This document shows positions 54,578 to 62,725 of a stretch of DNA of 64,000 bases, piece after piece. Positions within the stretch are counted from its first letter, which is position 1. Each line of letters begins with the position of its first letter. The stretch is from positions 21,146 through 85,145 of the forward strand of contig NZ_JAATVW010000020.1 in NCBI RefSeq assembly GCF_011947225.1, written 5' to 3'. This DNA comes from Planosporangium flavigriseum (GTDB lineage Bacteria > Actinomycetota > Actinomycetes > Mycobacteriales > Micromonosporaceae). The notes beneath the pieces are model-generated. The model was not told where the DNA came from. It made no database searches and was given only the letters and a program-made list of their open reading frames with translations. The position numbers and the translations under genes were made by a program.

Positions 54578-55534
54578 TCAACCGGAGAGCGCGCGCCGCA
54601 GGGCCGGGGCGGTCTCTTCAGGGGCGGTGGGGTTGACGGCCACCCCGGTGGCGAGCTCGAGCCCACCACGCGTGGTCACTCGCGGATAGATGGCGACGTG
54701 CCACCGGTACCAGTCGCGTGCGGTAGGGGTATCGGTCGGGCCGGAATGGAAGACCAGGTTGTACGCCGGGTCGTCCAGCACGGTGGCGAGGCCGGTCAGC
54801 ACGCGGGGCAGTACCCGGGCCATGGCGGCGACGGCATCGTCGGAGGCGCTGGCGAGATCCGGGCTGTCATCGGCTGGCAGCAGCATCGTGTGGTGGGGCA
54901 CGGCCGCGGCGTACGGCTGCCAGACCAGTACGCCCTCGGCGTCGCTGACCACCCGCGTACCCTCCCGGCGCTCGGCCGTCGCGAGGTCGTCGTGCAGGCA
55001 GCGCCCCGTCTGTTCGTAGTGTTCGCGAGCGCGCCGCCACCGGCGGACCAGGGCGGGCGGCGCCTGGTCGAGCGCGACGATCTGGCTATGCGGATGGGCC
55101 AGCGAGGCGCCGGCCCGCGCGCCGTAGTTGCGGAAGACGCTGATGGCGGCCGGCTGCCGCGCGGCGAGCGTGCGGCAGCGCTCGCGCATTGCGAACAGGA
55201 CGTCCGCCACCTCGTCCGGCGTGCCGAACCGCAGGTCCCAGTCGTGCCGGGCGGACTCCACCACGACCTCGTGCTGGCCGGTGAAGGGGAGCGCCGGTTC
55301 GGAAACCAGCTCGTCGTCGGTGGCGACCAGGGCGTACAGGTTCGGGAAGACCCGTACTCGCCAGGTGTCCGCCCCGGCCGGCACCCGCAGCACCTCCGGC
55401 GGCGTCATCGCCTCGTTGCCCGGGCAGAACGGGCACGGCACCGGTCCGCCCGGTCGGTCGACCGGGCGCGCGGACCGCCGGGGCGCGATGACGTCCCATT
55501 CACCGGTTTCGGGATCGACGCGGGTTTCTACCAT
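54578..55534 (-). CDS. galT: galactose-1-phosphate uridylyltransferase
   Basis: 318 aa from ATG 55534. CPFCPGNE zinc region, VFPNLYAL, catalytic HPH in SLAHPHSQI, and VFHSGP with WHVAIYPR near the end. It transfers UMP between UDP-glucose and galactose-1-phosphate in the Leloir pathway. galK and galE are not beside it. A TATGGC hexamer ends 6 nt before the ATG. Confidence 0.9.
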   Translation of the reverse strand: MVETRVDPETGEWDVIAPRRSARPVDRPGGPVPCPFCPGNEAMTPPEVLRVPAGADTWRVRVFPNLYALVATDDELVSEPALPFTGQHEVVVESARHDWDLRFGTPDEVADVLFAMRERCRTLAARQPAAISVFRNYGARAGASLAHPHSQIVALDQAPPALVRRWRRAREHYEQTGRCLHDDLATAERREGTRVVSDAEGVLVWQPYAAAVPHHTMLLPADDSPDLASASDDAVAAMARVLPRVLTGLATVLDDPAYNLVFHSGPTDTPTARDWYRWHVAIYPRVTTRGGLELATGVAVNPTAPEETAPALRRALSG

Positions 55535-55575
55535 GCGGCAGCCATATTCTCTCGGTGGAGATCCTGTCGGTGCCG

Positions 55576-56727
55576 CTACGGCGTGACGGCAAGGAACAGG
55601 AAACCACCGAAGATCATAAGGTGTACTGCTGCCTGCAGGACGGTAGCGCGGCCGGGCGCCACGGTCAGCACGGTCACGACCACGGTGAGCGCGAGCAGCA
55701 CCATCTCCTTGGGTCCGAGCCCGAGCACGAGCGGGCCGCTCAGCCAGATCGACGCGACGGCAATAGCGGGGATGGTCAGGCCGATGCTGGCCAACGCCGA
55801 CCCGAGAGCCAGGTTGAGGCTGGTCTGGAGTCTGTTACGCGCAGCGGCGCGGACAGCTGCCGCCGTCTCCGGCAGCAGCACCAGCAGCGCGATGCACACT
55901 CCCACAACTGCGCGAGGTGCGCCCACGGCCGCGACCGCGCCCTCGATCGCGGGTGAGGCCGTCTTCGCCAGCCCCACGACCGCGACCAGGCACAGCATGA
56001 GCAGCCCCAGGCTCAGCAGCGCCGTGCGCGCACCGGGCCGCGGCGCGTGGGTGTCTTCCGGACGGGCTCCGCGGTGTTCGGAAGCGTCCGGGCCCGTCTC
56101 GACCGGTAGGAACTCGACCGGTAGGAAGTAGTCACGGTGACGGACCGTCTGTACGAAGACGAAGACTCCGTACAGGGTCAGGGACGCGATCCCCGCGAAG
56201 GCCAACTGCGCACCGGAGTACGTGGGCCCCGGTGTGCTGGTGGTGAACGCGGGGAGGACCAACGCCAACGTGGCCAACGCCGTCAGCGTCGCCAGGGCGG
56301 CGGTGGTCCCCTCCACCCGGAACTCCAGTTCGTAGTGTCGAAGCGCTCCCACAAGCAAGCACAGCCCGACCACCCCGTTGCACACGATCATGAACGCGGC
56401 GAACACCGTGTCGCGAGCGAGCGACGACGCTCCCGCACCGCCGGCCGACATGAGCATCAGGATCAGGCCGACCTCGATGACGGTGACCGCCACGGCCAGG
56501 ATGAGCGTCCCGAACGGCTCTCCGACCCGGTGGGCCACCACCTCCGCATGGTGGACCGCGGCCACCACCGCCGCTATCAGCGTCACGGCGACCAGACTCA
56601 ACGTGACAAGGCCAAACGGCACTCCGGCGCCGAGGTGGCGTCCCCACGTGAAGGCCAGCACCAGTACAGCCGTCGGCGGCACGGCGATTGCCCATCGGGG
56701 GACCGGTACCACCACCGTTTTCACCAT
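55576..56727 (-). CDS. CaCA-family cation/proton antiporter (ChaA-like)
   Basis: 383 aa from ATG 56727. Two homologous sets of membrane helices, each with the exchanger core: EPFGTLILAVAVTVIEVGLI and LLPETAAAVRAAARNRLQTS in the second. It is close to ChaA/y4hA-type Ca2+ or Na+/H+ exchangers. A TAGTGT box 7 nt upstream, whose TAG is also the stop codon of the preceding permease gene, suggests its own leaderless promoter. A 15-bp duplication in the central loop gives FLPVEFLPVE. Confidence 0.88.
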   Translation of the reverse strand: MVKTVVVPVPRWAIAVPPTAVLVLAFTWGRHLGAGVPFGLVTLSLVAVTLIAAVVAAVHHAEVVAHRVGEPFGTLILAVAVTVIEVGLILMLMSAGGAGASSLARDTVFAAFMIVCNGVVGLCLLVGALRHYELEFRVEGTTAALATLTALATLALVLPAFTTSTPGPTYSGAQLAFAGIASLTLYGVFVFVQTVRHRDYFLPVEFLPVETGPDASEHRGARPEDTHAPRPGARTALLSLGLLMLCLVAVVGLAKTASPAIEGAVAAVGAPRAVVGVCIALLVLLPETAAAVRAAARNRLQTSLNLALGSALASIGLTIPAIAVASIWLSGPLVLGLGPKEMVLLALTVVVTVLTVAPGRATVLQAAVHLMIFGGFLFLAVTP

Positions 56728-56734
56728 GCCACCC

Positions 56735-56740
56735 ACACTA
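56735..56740 (-). promoter_or_regulatory. -10 box TAGTGT sharing the NCS1 gene stop codon
   Basis: TAG at 56740-56738 ends the NCS1 permease gene and begins TAGTGT; seven bases later is ATG 56727. Confidence 0.5.
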
Positions 56741-58246
56741 GGCAGCCTCGGCTCGGCAGCCGGCAGGCTCACCGATGCGTTCCTGGGCGCGTACGCGCTG
56801 GCGACCGAGGGCCAGGTAGCCGGCGAACCCGATGGCGAACGAGGCGGCGACGCCGAGGTTGGCGTACGCCCACGCGCCCGTCTTGCCGCCGAGCCCGACC
56901 ACCGACAGCAGGTACCCCTGCCAGGACAGCCACGAGGCGAAGCCGTTCGTGACCAGGCCCCAGCCGACGGCGGTGCCGGCGACGACGAGCCCCACCGCCA
57001 CCGGGTTGACCGCGCCGTAGCGGCCGGCCGGCTGGTAGAGCTCCGCGTCGGCGTACGCGGTCTTGCGCAGCGCCAGGTCGGCGAGGAAGACGCCGCACCA
57101 GCCGGCGATCGGCACCCCGAGCGTGATGAGGAAGCCCTGGAACGGGCCGAGGAAGCTGTCGGCGAGCCAGACGAGGTAGATCGTGCCGAGGATCATCAGC
57201 ACCCCGTCGATGCCGGCCGCCACCCACCGCGGTACCCGCAAGCCCAGCGTGAGCAGCGCGAGCCCGGACGAGTAGATGTCGAGCACCGCGCCGCCGACGA
57301 GCCCGAGGACGGCGACGAGCGCGAACGGCACGAGGTACCACGTCGGCAGGATCGTGGTCAGTGCGCCGATCGGGTCGGCGGCGATCTTGCCGTTGAGGTC
57401 GGCGTCGGACGCGGCGAGCAGCAGGCCGAAGACCACCAGGACCACCGGCGCGACGCTCGCACCGAAGGTCGTCCACCCGACGACGCCCCGGCCCGACGCG
57501 GTGCGGGGTAGGTAACGGGAGTAGTCGGCACCGGAGTTCACCCAGCCCAGCCCGAAGCCGGTCACCGCCAGGATCAGGGCGCCGATGAACACCCCGGCGG
57601 ACCCGCTCGGCGCCGACGACACCTTCTCCCAGGAGACGTGGCCGGCGGTCAGCACGACGTAGCCGACCGTCAGGACGGCGGTCGCGATCGTGATGATGCT
57701 CTGCAGGCGCATGATGGCGTCGAAGCCGAGGACCCCGGCGAGCACGACGATCAACGCCACGACGAGGAACGCGATGATCTTGGTCGCGATACCGCTGCCC
57801 CAGCCGAGCCGGTCGAACACGGTCGCCGTGGCGAGCGTGGCCAGCGAGCAGAGTACGGTCTCCCACCCGACGAGCAGGATGTAGCTGAGGGTCGCCGGCA
57901 GCGCGTTTCCGCGTACGCCGAACGCGGCCCGGCTGAGGATCATGGTGGGCGCGGAGCCTCGCTTGCCGGCCAGCGAGACGAAGCCCACGAGTAGGAAAGA
58001 GACGACGGTGCCGAGCACTCCGGCGATCGTCGCCTGCCAGAACGAGACCCCGAAGCCGAGGAGGAACGAGCCGTAGCTGATGCCCAGTACGGCGATGTTC
58101 GCGGCGCACCACGGCCAGAACAGATCGCGCGGCTTGCCCTTGCGCTCGGACTCGGCGATGACGTTGATGCCGTTGGCCTCGACGGCCAGGCCGCTGCCTC
58201 CCGACCCCAACGGCTGAGTGCCCGTGGAGCGAGCGTCCGTGGTCAT
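56738..58246 (-). CDS. NCS1-family nucleobase/nucleoside permease
   Basis: 502 aa from ATG 58246 with AAGGGGAA upstream. Twelve membrane segments with the NCS1 motifs near NIAVLGISYGSFLLGFG, GSAPTMILSRAAFG, and GWVNSGADYSRYLPR. It should import a purine or pyrimidine base or nucleoside by cation symport. Its start overlaps the stop of the phosphorylase gene by 4 nt, so the two form an operon. Confidence 0.88.
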   Translation of the reverse strand: MTTDARSTGTQPLGSGGSGLAVEANGINVIAESERKGKPRDLFWPWCAANIAVLGISYGSFLLGFGVSFWQATIAGVLGTVVSFLLVGFVSLAGKRGSAPTMILSRAAFGVRGNALPATLSYILLVGWETVLCSLATLATATVFDRLGWGSGIATKIIAFLVVALIVVLAGVLGFDAIMRLQSIITIATAVLTVGYVVLTAGHVSWEKVSSAPSGSAGVFIGALILAVTGFGLGWVNSGADYSRYLPRTASGRGVVGWTTFGASVAPVVLVVFGLLLAASDADLNGKIAADPIGALTTILPTWYLVPFALVAVLGLVGGAVLDIYSSGLALLTLGLRVPRWVAAGIDGVLMILGTIYLVWLADSFLGPFQGFLITLGVPIAGWCGVFLADLALRKTAYADAELYQPAGRYGAVNPVAVGLVVAGTAVGWGLVTNGFASWLSWQGYLLSVVGLGGKTGAWAYANLGVAASFAIGFAGYLALGRQRVRAQERIGEPAGCRAEAA

Positions 58247-59136
58247 GCGGTTCCCCTTGTATCGGAGTCGGTGGGTTGCTTCGGGGCGGCCAGCGCCTGT
58301 TCGAGGACCGTGCGGATGACGCCGCCCAGCGTGCCGGCGGACGCCTCGGCCGCGGCGACGACCGCGGCCGGGTCGATCGGCTCGCCGTACGTGTCGGCGC
58401 CGGTGACCTTCTCGATCGCGCTGACCACGGACAGGCCGAGCAGTTCCAGCCCGGCCTCGCGGGCGGCGATCGCCTCGATCACGGTGGACATGCCCAGGAC
58501 ATCGGCGCCGAGCGTCCGGTACGCGCGCGCCTCCGCCGGCGTCTCGTAGTGCGGCCCCGGCAGGAAGGCGTAGACACCCTCCGCCAGGGTCGGCTCGGCG
58601 TCGAGCGCGAGGCGCCGCAGTCGCGGGCTCCAGCACTCCGACAGGTCGACGAAGCGCGGCCCGCGCAGCGGTGACGTACCGGAGAGGTTGAGGTGGTCAC
58701 GGATGACGACCCCGGTGCCGAGGCCCCACTCCGGGCGCAGGGTGCCGTTGGCGTTGGTGAGTACCGCGATACGGCAGCCGCTCGCCGCGGCGACGCGTAC
58801 GGCGTGCGCCACGGCATCGACGCCGCGCCCCTCGTACAGATGGGTGCGCCCGAGGAAGCACAGCACGCGGGTGTTGCCGACGACGGGAATGTTGAGGTCG
58901 TAGGAGCGTACGAGGCCGACGTGGCCGTCGGCGACGGGCTGGTGGAATCCGGGTAGGTCCACCATGGCCAGTTCGGCCGCCGGCTCCCCGAACGCGTCGG
59001 CGGCGGGTACCCAGCCGCTGCCCAGGACGACCACGGCGTCGTGGCGCCGGCAGGACGTCGCCTCCGCCAACACCGCCGCGGCGTCGGCGGCGAGCTCGAA
59101 CGGATCGCGCTCGTTCGACGTGCGCAGGCGCGGCAC
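58243..59136 (-). CDS. purine-nucleoside phosphorylase (PNP, trimeric type)
   Basis: 297 aa from GTG 59136 with GAGGAGG upstream. VVVLGSGWV phosphate loop, LGRTHLYEG, TNANGTLRPEWG, GPHYETPAEARAYRTLGADVLGMST in parts, and an Asn/Glu specificity pair region (GLSVVSAIEKVTG). It cleaves purine nucleosides with phosphate to base and ribose-1-phosphate. First gene of the operon with the NCS1 permease. A palindrome at 59200-59215 lies in its promoter region. Confidence 0.9.
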   Translation of the reverse strand: MPRLRTSNERDPFELAADAAAVLAEATSCRRHDAVVVLGSGWVPAADAFGEPAAELAMVDLPGFHQPVADGHVGLVRSYDLNIPVVGNTRVLCFLGRTHLYEGRGVDAVAHAVRVAAASGCRIAVLTNANGTLRPEWGLGTGVVIRDHLNLSGTSPLRGPRFVDLSECWSPRLRRLALDAEPTLAEGVYAFLPGPHYETPAEARAYRTLGADVLGMSTVIEAIAAREAGLELLGLSVVSAIEKVTGADTYGEPIDPAAVVAAAEASAGTLGGVIRTVLEQALAAPKQPTDSDTRGTA

Positions 59137-59176
59137 GCGTACCTCCTCGTCGCTGGCCGCGGCTAGTCGCAGCTAG

Positions 59177-59215
59177 TTGACAGCATGACTACTTGACAGT
59201 CTGATCATGATCAGA
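59177..59215. promoter_or_regulatory. divergent control region of the nucleoside locus
   Basis: The 16-bp perfect palindrome TCTGATCATGATCAGA (59200-59215), with core TGATCATGATCA, lies 64 bp before the PNP gene and 114 bp before the ADP-ribosylglycohydrolase gene. Two TTGACA hexamers (59177-59182, 59193-59198) stand to its left. The palindrome resembles operators of GntR or related repressors; the regulator gene is not in view. Confidence 0.6.
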
Positions 59216-59274
59216 TTCTGTGTACTGGACATGTGTGTACCGGTCAAGCAGCAACGTTCGGTAACCGGGGTAAG

Positions 59275-59340
59275 TCCGTGAGCGAGATGACTCCGTGAGC
59301 GAGATGACTCCGTGAACGAGATGACTCCGTGAGCGACCGG
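59275..59340 (+). repeat. 17-bp tandem repeat containing the start codon
   Basis: TCCGTGAGCGAGATGAC occurs at 59275, 59292 and 59309 (one change), then a partial fourth copy TCCGTGAGCGAC supplies the real GTG 59329. Each copy thus carries a GTGAGCGA start region, in three different frames. Confidence 0.88.
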
Positions 59341-60399
59341 TACGACCGGGCTCGCGGGGCGCTGGTTGGGCTGGCGCTCGGCGACGCCCTCGGGATGCCG
59401 ACCCAGCTGCTTCCGCGCCAGTGGATCGTGGAGCGCTACGGCGCGCTCACGGGGTTCGTCGACGCTCCGGACTGCAACGAGATCAGCCGAGGTACGCCCG
59501 CCGGGCGGGTGACCGACGACACCGACCAGGCCCTGATCCTCGGTCGGCTGCTGGTCGAGGGGGACGGCCGGGTCGACCCCCGGCGACTGGCCGACGAGCT
59601 GCTGAGCTGGGAGGCCCGGATGGTGGACCTGGGGTCGGCGGACCTGCTCGGCCCGTCCACCCGCCGCGCCCTCCAACTCCTCGCAGAAGGCGCGCCGATC
59701 GACGCGAGCGGCCGGTGGGGAGACACCAACGGCGCCGCGATGCGCGTCGCGCCCGTCGGCATCGCGTACCCACCGGCCCCGATCGATCGCCTCGTCGACG
59801 CCGTCGCCGATGCCAATCGCGTCACCCACGACACCACCGTGGCCAACGCGGGAGCCGCCGCCGTGGCCGCAGCTGTCAGCGCCGGGATCGACGGCGCCAC
59901 GCCGGCCGAGGCGATCCGGCTCGGCATCGAGGCGGCCCGGCTCGGCGCGGCGCGCGGGAGTTACATCCCGGGCGCCGACGTGGCGGCGCGGATCGAGTGG
60001 GCGTGTGACCTTGTCGCTGGCAACGTGGCTGGCAACGTGGCTGGCAACGTGGCTGGCAACGTCGCTGGGCGCCCAGACCCGCTGGACGTCATTTACCGGC
60101 TCGTCGGTACGGGCGTGGCGACCCAGGAGGCGGTACCGGCGGCGTTCGCCGTCGTCTCCCTGTATCCGGACGACACCTGGCAGGCCTGCCTCGCGGCAGC
60201 GAGCCTCGGCGGGGACAGCGACACGGTCGCGGCGATGGTCGGCGCGATCACTGGTGCCTGCCACGGGTACGCCGCCCTGCCCGGCGACGCGGTGGCCACA
60301 CTGACTGCGGTGAATCAAGATCTCGCGAACCCTCGTCTCGGCATCGCCGCGCTCGCCGAGCGGCTGCTCGGCCTCCGGGACCGGTTGGGGGCCCGGTGA
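59329..60399 (+). CDS. ADP-ribosylglycohydrolase family protein
   Basis: 356 aa from GTG 59329. The fold's metal motifs are present: TDDTDQAL near residue 62, GDTNGAAMRVAP, and GGDSDTVAAMVGAI near the C-terminus. It lies before a PfkB kinase and opposite PNP/NCS1, so the natural substrate may be a nucleoside or ADP-ribose rather than modified protein; that is inference. A 12-bp repeat (60016-60063) inserts four AGNV units in a loop. The PfkB start overlaps its stop. Confidence 0.87.
   Translation: MSDRYDRARGALVGLALGDALGMPTQLLPRQWIVERYGALTGFVDAPDCNEISRGTPAGRVTDDTDQALILGRLLVEGDGRVDPRRLADELLSWEARMVDLGSADLLGPSTRRALQLLAEGAPIDASGRWGDTNGAAMRVAPVGIAYPPAPIDRLVDAVADANRVTHDTTVANAGAAAVAAAVSAGIDGATPAEAIRLGIEAARLGAARGSYIPGADVAARIEWACDLVAGNVAGNVAGNVAGNVAGRPDPLDVIYRLVGTGVATQEAVPAAFAVVSLYPDDTWQACLAAASLGGDSDTVAAMVGAITGACHGYAALPGDAVATLTAVNQDLANPRLGIAALAERLLGLRDRLGAR
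60016..60063. repeat. 12-bp in-frame repeat, 4 copies
   Basis: GCTGGCAACGTG at 60016, 60028, 60040 and 60052, encoding AGNV repeated in the ADP-ribosylglycohydrolase. Confidence 0.92.
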
Positions 60400-60453
60400 C
60401 GCGCGCTGGGGGCGGCCCGGTGGCGCGCGCTGGGGGCGGCCCGGTGACGCGCG
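60396..60453 (+). repeat. 24-bp in-frame repeat duplicating the kinase start
   Basis: GTG(A/G)CGCGCGCTGGGGGC begins at 60396 and 60420, and GTGACGCGCGC again at 60444, so three GTG codons in one frame each have the same downstream sequence. The third is nearest to the conserved domain. Confidence 0.88.
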
Positions 60454-61442
60454 CGCCGCACCGACTCGTCCTCGTCGGCAGCGTCCTCGTCGACATCCTC
60501 ATGCCCGTTCCGGCGCTGCCCGAGCGCGGCGGCGACGTACTGGCTTCGGACGCGGCAATCCAGGCGGGCGGCGGGTTCAACGTCCTCGCGGCAGCGCGCC
60601 GGCTGGGACTGCCCGCGGCGCTCGCCGGGCGGGTCGGGGATGGACCGTTCGGCAGGCTGGTCACCGCCGCTCTCGCCGCCGAGGGGATCGAGCGGCTGAT
60701 GCCGGTGAGTACCGGTGACACCGGCGTCTGTGTCGGCCTGGTGGAGCCGGACGCCGAGCGTACGTTCGTCACGCGCCCAGGCGTGGAGTCGGAGCTGACC
60801 TCGGCCGATCTGGACGCGGTGGAGGTTCGCCCCGGCGACGCGCTCTACGTATCCGGCTACGACCTGTGTTATCCGGTCACCGGACCGGCGGTCGCGGCCT
60901 GGTGTGTCGATCTGGACGACTCGCTGCTCGTACTGGATCCGGGACCGCTCGCGGCGGAGATTCCGCCGCGGGTGCTCGATCCGGTCCTGGACCGGGTCGA
61001 CGTCCTCACCCTCAACGAGCGCGAAGCCCGCCTGCTCACTGGCTACGAGGACTTGGGTGAGGTGGGCCGCGCCCTCCGCGACCGGCTCCACCCCGCGTGC
61101 ACGCTCCTGGTACGCCAGGGTGCTCGTGGCTGCACCGGGTGGCTGCCCGGCCGCGGCGAGCCCGAGCAGGTGCCCGCCCCGGCCGTCGCGGCGGTGGACA
61201 GTACCGGCGCTGGCGATACCCATACCGGTGCCTTCCTCGCCGCGCTGGGGCTGCCGGGGTCGATGCTGCCGGGGTCGACGCTGCCGGGGTCGACGCTGCC
61301 GGGGTCGCTGCTGCCGGGGTCCGTGCTGGTGGCGGTGCGCGTCGCCAACGCCGCGGCGGCGCTCTCCGTGACACGCGCGGGCTCGGCGACGGCCCCGCAG
61401 CGCGACGAACTCGACCGACTGCTGGAGAGCTGGGGCGGCTAG
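60396..61442 (+). CDS. PfkB-family sugar or nucleoside kinase
   Basis: 348 aa from GTG 60396 (overlap GTGA), 332 aa from GTG 60444. Ribokinase fold with GSVLVDILMPVPALPERGGDVLA in parts, GGGFNVLAAARRLG, NEREARLLTG, and the catalytic DSTGAGDTHTGAF. It would phosphorylate a sugar or nucleoside released by its neighbour. Its start is triplicated by a 24-bp repeat. A 15-bp repeat (61251-61325) makes five LPGS-containing units after the active-site helix. Confidence 0.87.
   Translation: MTRAGGGPVARAGGGPVTRAPHRLVLVGSVLVDILMPVPALPERGGDVLASDAAIQAGGGFNVLAAARRLGLPAALAGRVGDGPFGRLVTAALAAEGIERLMPVSTGDTGVCVGLVEPDAERTFVTRPGVESELTSADLDAVEVRPGDALYVSGYDLCYPVTGPAVAAWCVDLDDSLLVLDPGPLAAEIPPRVLDPVLDRVDVLTLNEREARLLTGYEDLGEVGRALRDRLHPACTLLVRQGARGCTGWLPGRGEPEQVPAPAVAAVDSTGAGDTHTGAFLAALGLPGSMLPGSTLPGSTLPGSLLPGSVLVAVRVANAAAALSVTRAGSATAPQRDELDRLLESWGG
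61251..61325. repeat. 15-bp in-frame repeat, 5 copies, in the PfkB gene
   Basis: CTGCCGGGGTCGACG-type units at 61251, 61266, 61281, 61296 and 61311 encode LPGSM, LPGST, LPGST, LPGSL, LPGSV. Confidence 0.92.
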
Positions 61443-61820
61443 CGGCTGGGACGGCTAGCGCCCGCCGCTGGGCACGGTGCCGGTGCACATTATGAAATCA
61501 TAAACGTGAATTAATAATGGACTCGCGTCAGGCGGAAAAGTGGGCCCTGTCAGTCAAGTGTGAGGGCGTTGACGCGATCGACGCGGCGTCGCTAATCTCC
61601 CTGCCGGTACTTCATCGATCCGTATTTCATCGATCCGTATTTCATCGATCCGTATTTCATCGATCCGTATTTCATCGATCCGTATTTCATCGATCCGTAT
61701 TTCATCGATCCGTATTTCATCGATGAAGTATCTCATTGCGCCGTGTCTCGGCACGCGGTTTTTCATTGCGGCATTCTGCAATGCACTATTCTTCATCGCA
61801 CCGCGGCGATCGGAGGGGTC
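61443..61820. other. 378-bp AT-richer spacer with a repeat array
   Basis: This is the longest region without a gene and the least GC-rich of the window (for example 61492-61515). It contains the 15-bp array at 61611-61724. Short frames through it (FHRSV repeats on plus, IDEIR repeats on minus) lack a ribosome site and are not supported as genes. Confidence 0.75.
61611..61724. repeat. 15-bp AT-rich tandem repeat, 7 full copies plus a partial
   Basis: TTCATCGATCCGTAT repeated without change from 61611 to 61715, then TTCATCGAT (61716-61724) closing into the palindrome TTCATCGATGAA. The perfect copies and low GC make it look like an iteron or protein-binding array. Looser relatives (TTTTTCATTGCG, TTCTTCATCGCA) continue to 61800. 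Confidence 0.92.
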
Positions 61821-62461
61821 ATGCTCAATGCGATGGTTGTCGGAGGGGTACTGCTATCTGTTCTTGTGTAACCGGTGTCGGTGCCGGAGGTGCCAGCTGC
61901 TCGGCCGCCGCCTGACAAAATTGTCATCGATGTCGTGACGGTCAATGGTTCCGGCTGTCCGGCCGGCACGGCCGCCGTCGCCGTCTCGCCGGACAACGCG
62001 GCGTTCACGGTCACCTACAGCCACTATCTCGCCCAGGTCGGCGTCGGCGCCAAGCCGACCGATTTCCGCAAGAACTGCCAGCTCAACCTGGCGGTACACG
62101 TTCCGCAGGGCTTCACGTACGCGATCGCGAAGGCGGACTACCGGGGCTTCGCGCACCTCGAGAACGGCGCCACCGGCCTCCAGCGGGCCAACTACTACTT
62201 CCAGGTCAGTCGCAGACAGCGTACGTCAACCATCCCTTTTCCGGACCGTACAACGACGACTGGCAGACGACAGATTCAGTGGATGTCCCTTCGCTGGTTT
62301 TCGCGCCGTGTGGTGAGCAGCGCTTCCTGAACATCAATGCCGAGCTGCGGGTGGCCGCGGGTGGGTCCGATTCCACGAAGACGACGAGCTTCCTGTCCAT
62401 GGACTCGACCGACGGCAGCATCAGTACGATCTACCACTTCGCCTGGAAGAAGTGCGCGTAG
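61821..62461 (+). pseudogene. DUF4360 secreted-protein gene with two lesions
   Basis: ATG 61821 has GGAGGGG just upstream and starts a signal-like peptide (MLNAMVVGGVLLSVLV) that hits an in-frame TAA at 61869-61871. After it the frame continues with PVSVPEVPAARPPPDKIVID, then VTVNGSGCPAGTAAVAVSPD and KNCQLNLAVHVPQGFTYAIA, clearly DUF4360. At about 62202 one base is missing (TTCCAGGTCAG where TTCCAGGGTCAG is expected), and the protein resumes in another frame: GQSQTAYVNHPFSGPYNDDW ... FAPCGEQRFLNIN ... IYHFAWKKCA to the stop at 62461. A GTG at 61875 could start a form without signal peptide, but it would still be shifted. Confidence 0.82.
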
Positions 62462-62478
62462 TGCAGAGTTGCGCGAAG

Positions 62479-62512
62479 TGATGCATCGAGGGCGCCGACC
62501 CTCGATACATCA
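62479..62512 (+). terminator. terminator after the DUF4360 pseudogene
   Basis: TGATGCATCGAGGG (62479-62492) pairs with CCCTCGATACATCA (62499-62512) with one mismatch, followed by CATTTTCT. The 210 bp beyond it hold no gene and should contain the promoter of the sensor kinase. Confidence 0.8.
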
Positions 62513-62725
62513 CATTTTCTAAAGTGGCTGGCGTATGGCCCGAATGGTTTGGTTCGGGGGATGATCGGACCGGGTCCGCTTCTTTCCGCTACACGGGTCG
62601 TTAACGGGGCAGGCGACGGCGCGGTGTGCTCGGAGCAGGCGTGCGTCAGTCGCACGGCTTGGACACTCAGCTGGTCGTCTGCGAGGGGTATCACGCCCCA
62701 CGTAGGGGCTCTAGAAGGGCGCGCC

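Noticed and set aside
54698..56131. 477-codon plus-strand frame across galT and the antiporter gene
   Set aside because: It spans two genes and their spacer on the other strand and has no coherent domain.
58247..58636. N-terminal extension of the NCS1 permease into the PNP gene
   Set aside because: ATG 58246 has a good ribosome site and the permease domain starts after it; the extension is PNP sequence in another frame.
61611..61724. CRISPR array
   Set aside because: Copies are directly adjacent with no spacers, units are only 15 bp, and no cas genes are in view.
61517..61726. Small protein with FHRSV repeats
   Set aside because: No ribosome site, composition dictated by the DNA array, and the opposite strand is equally open.
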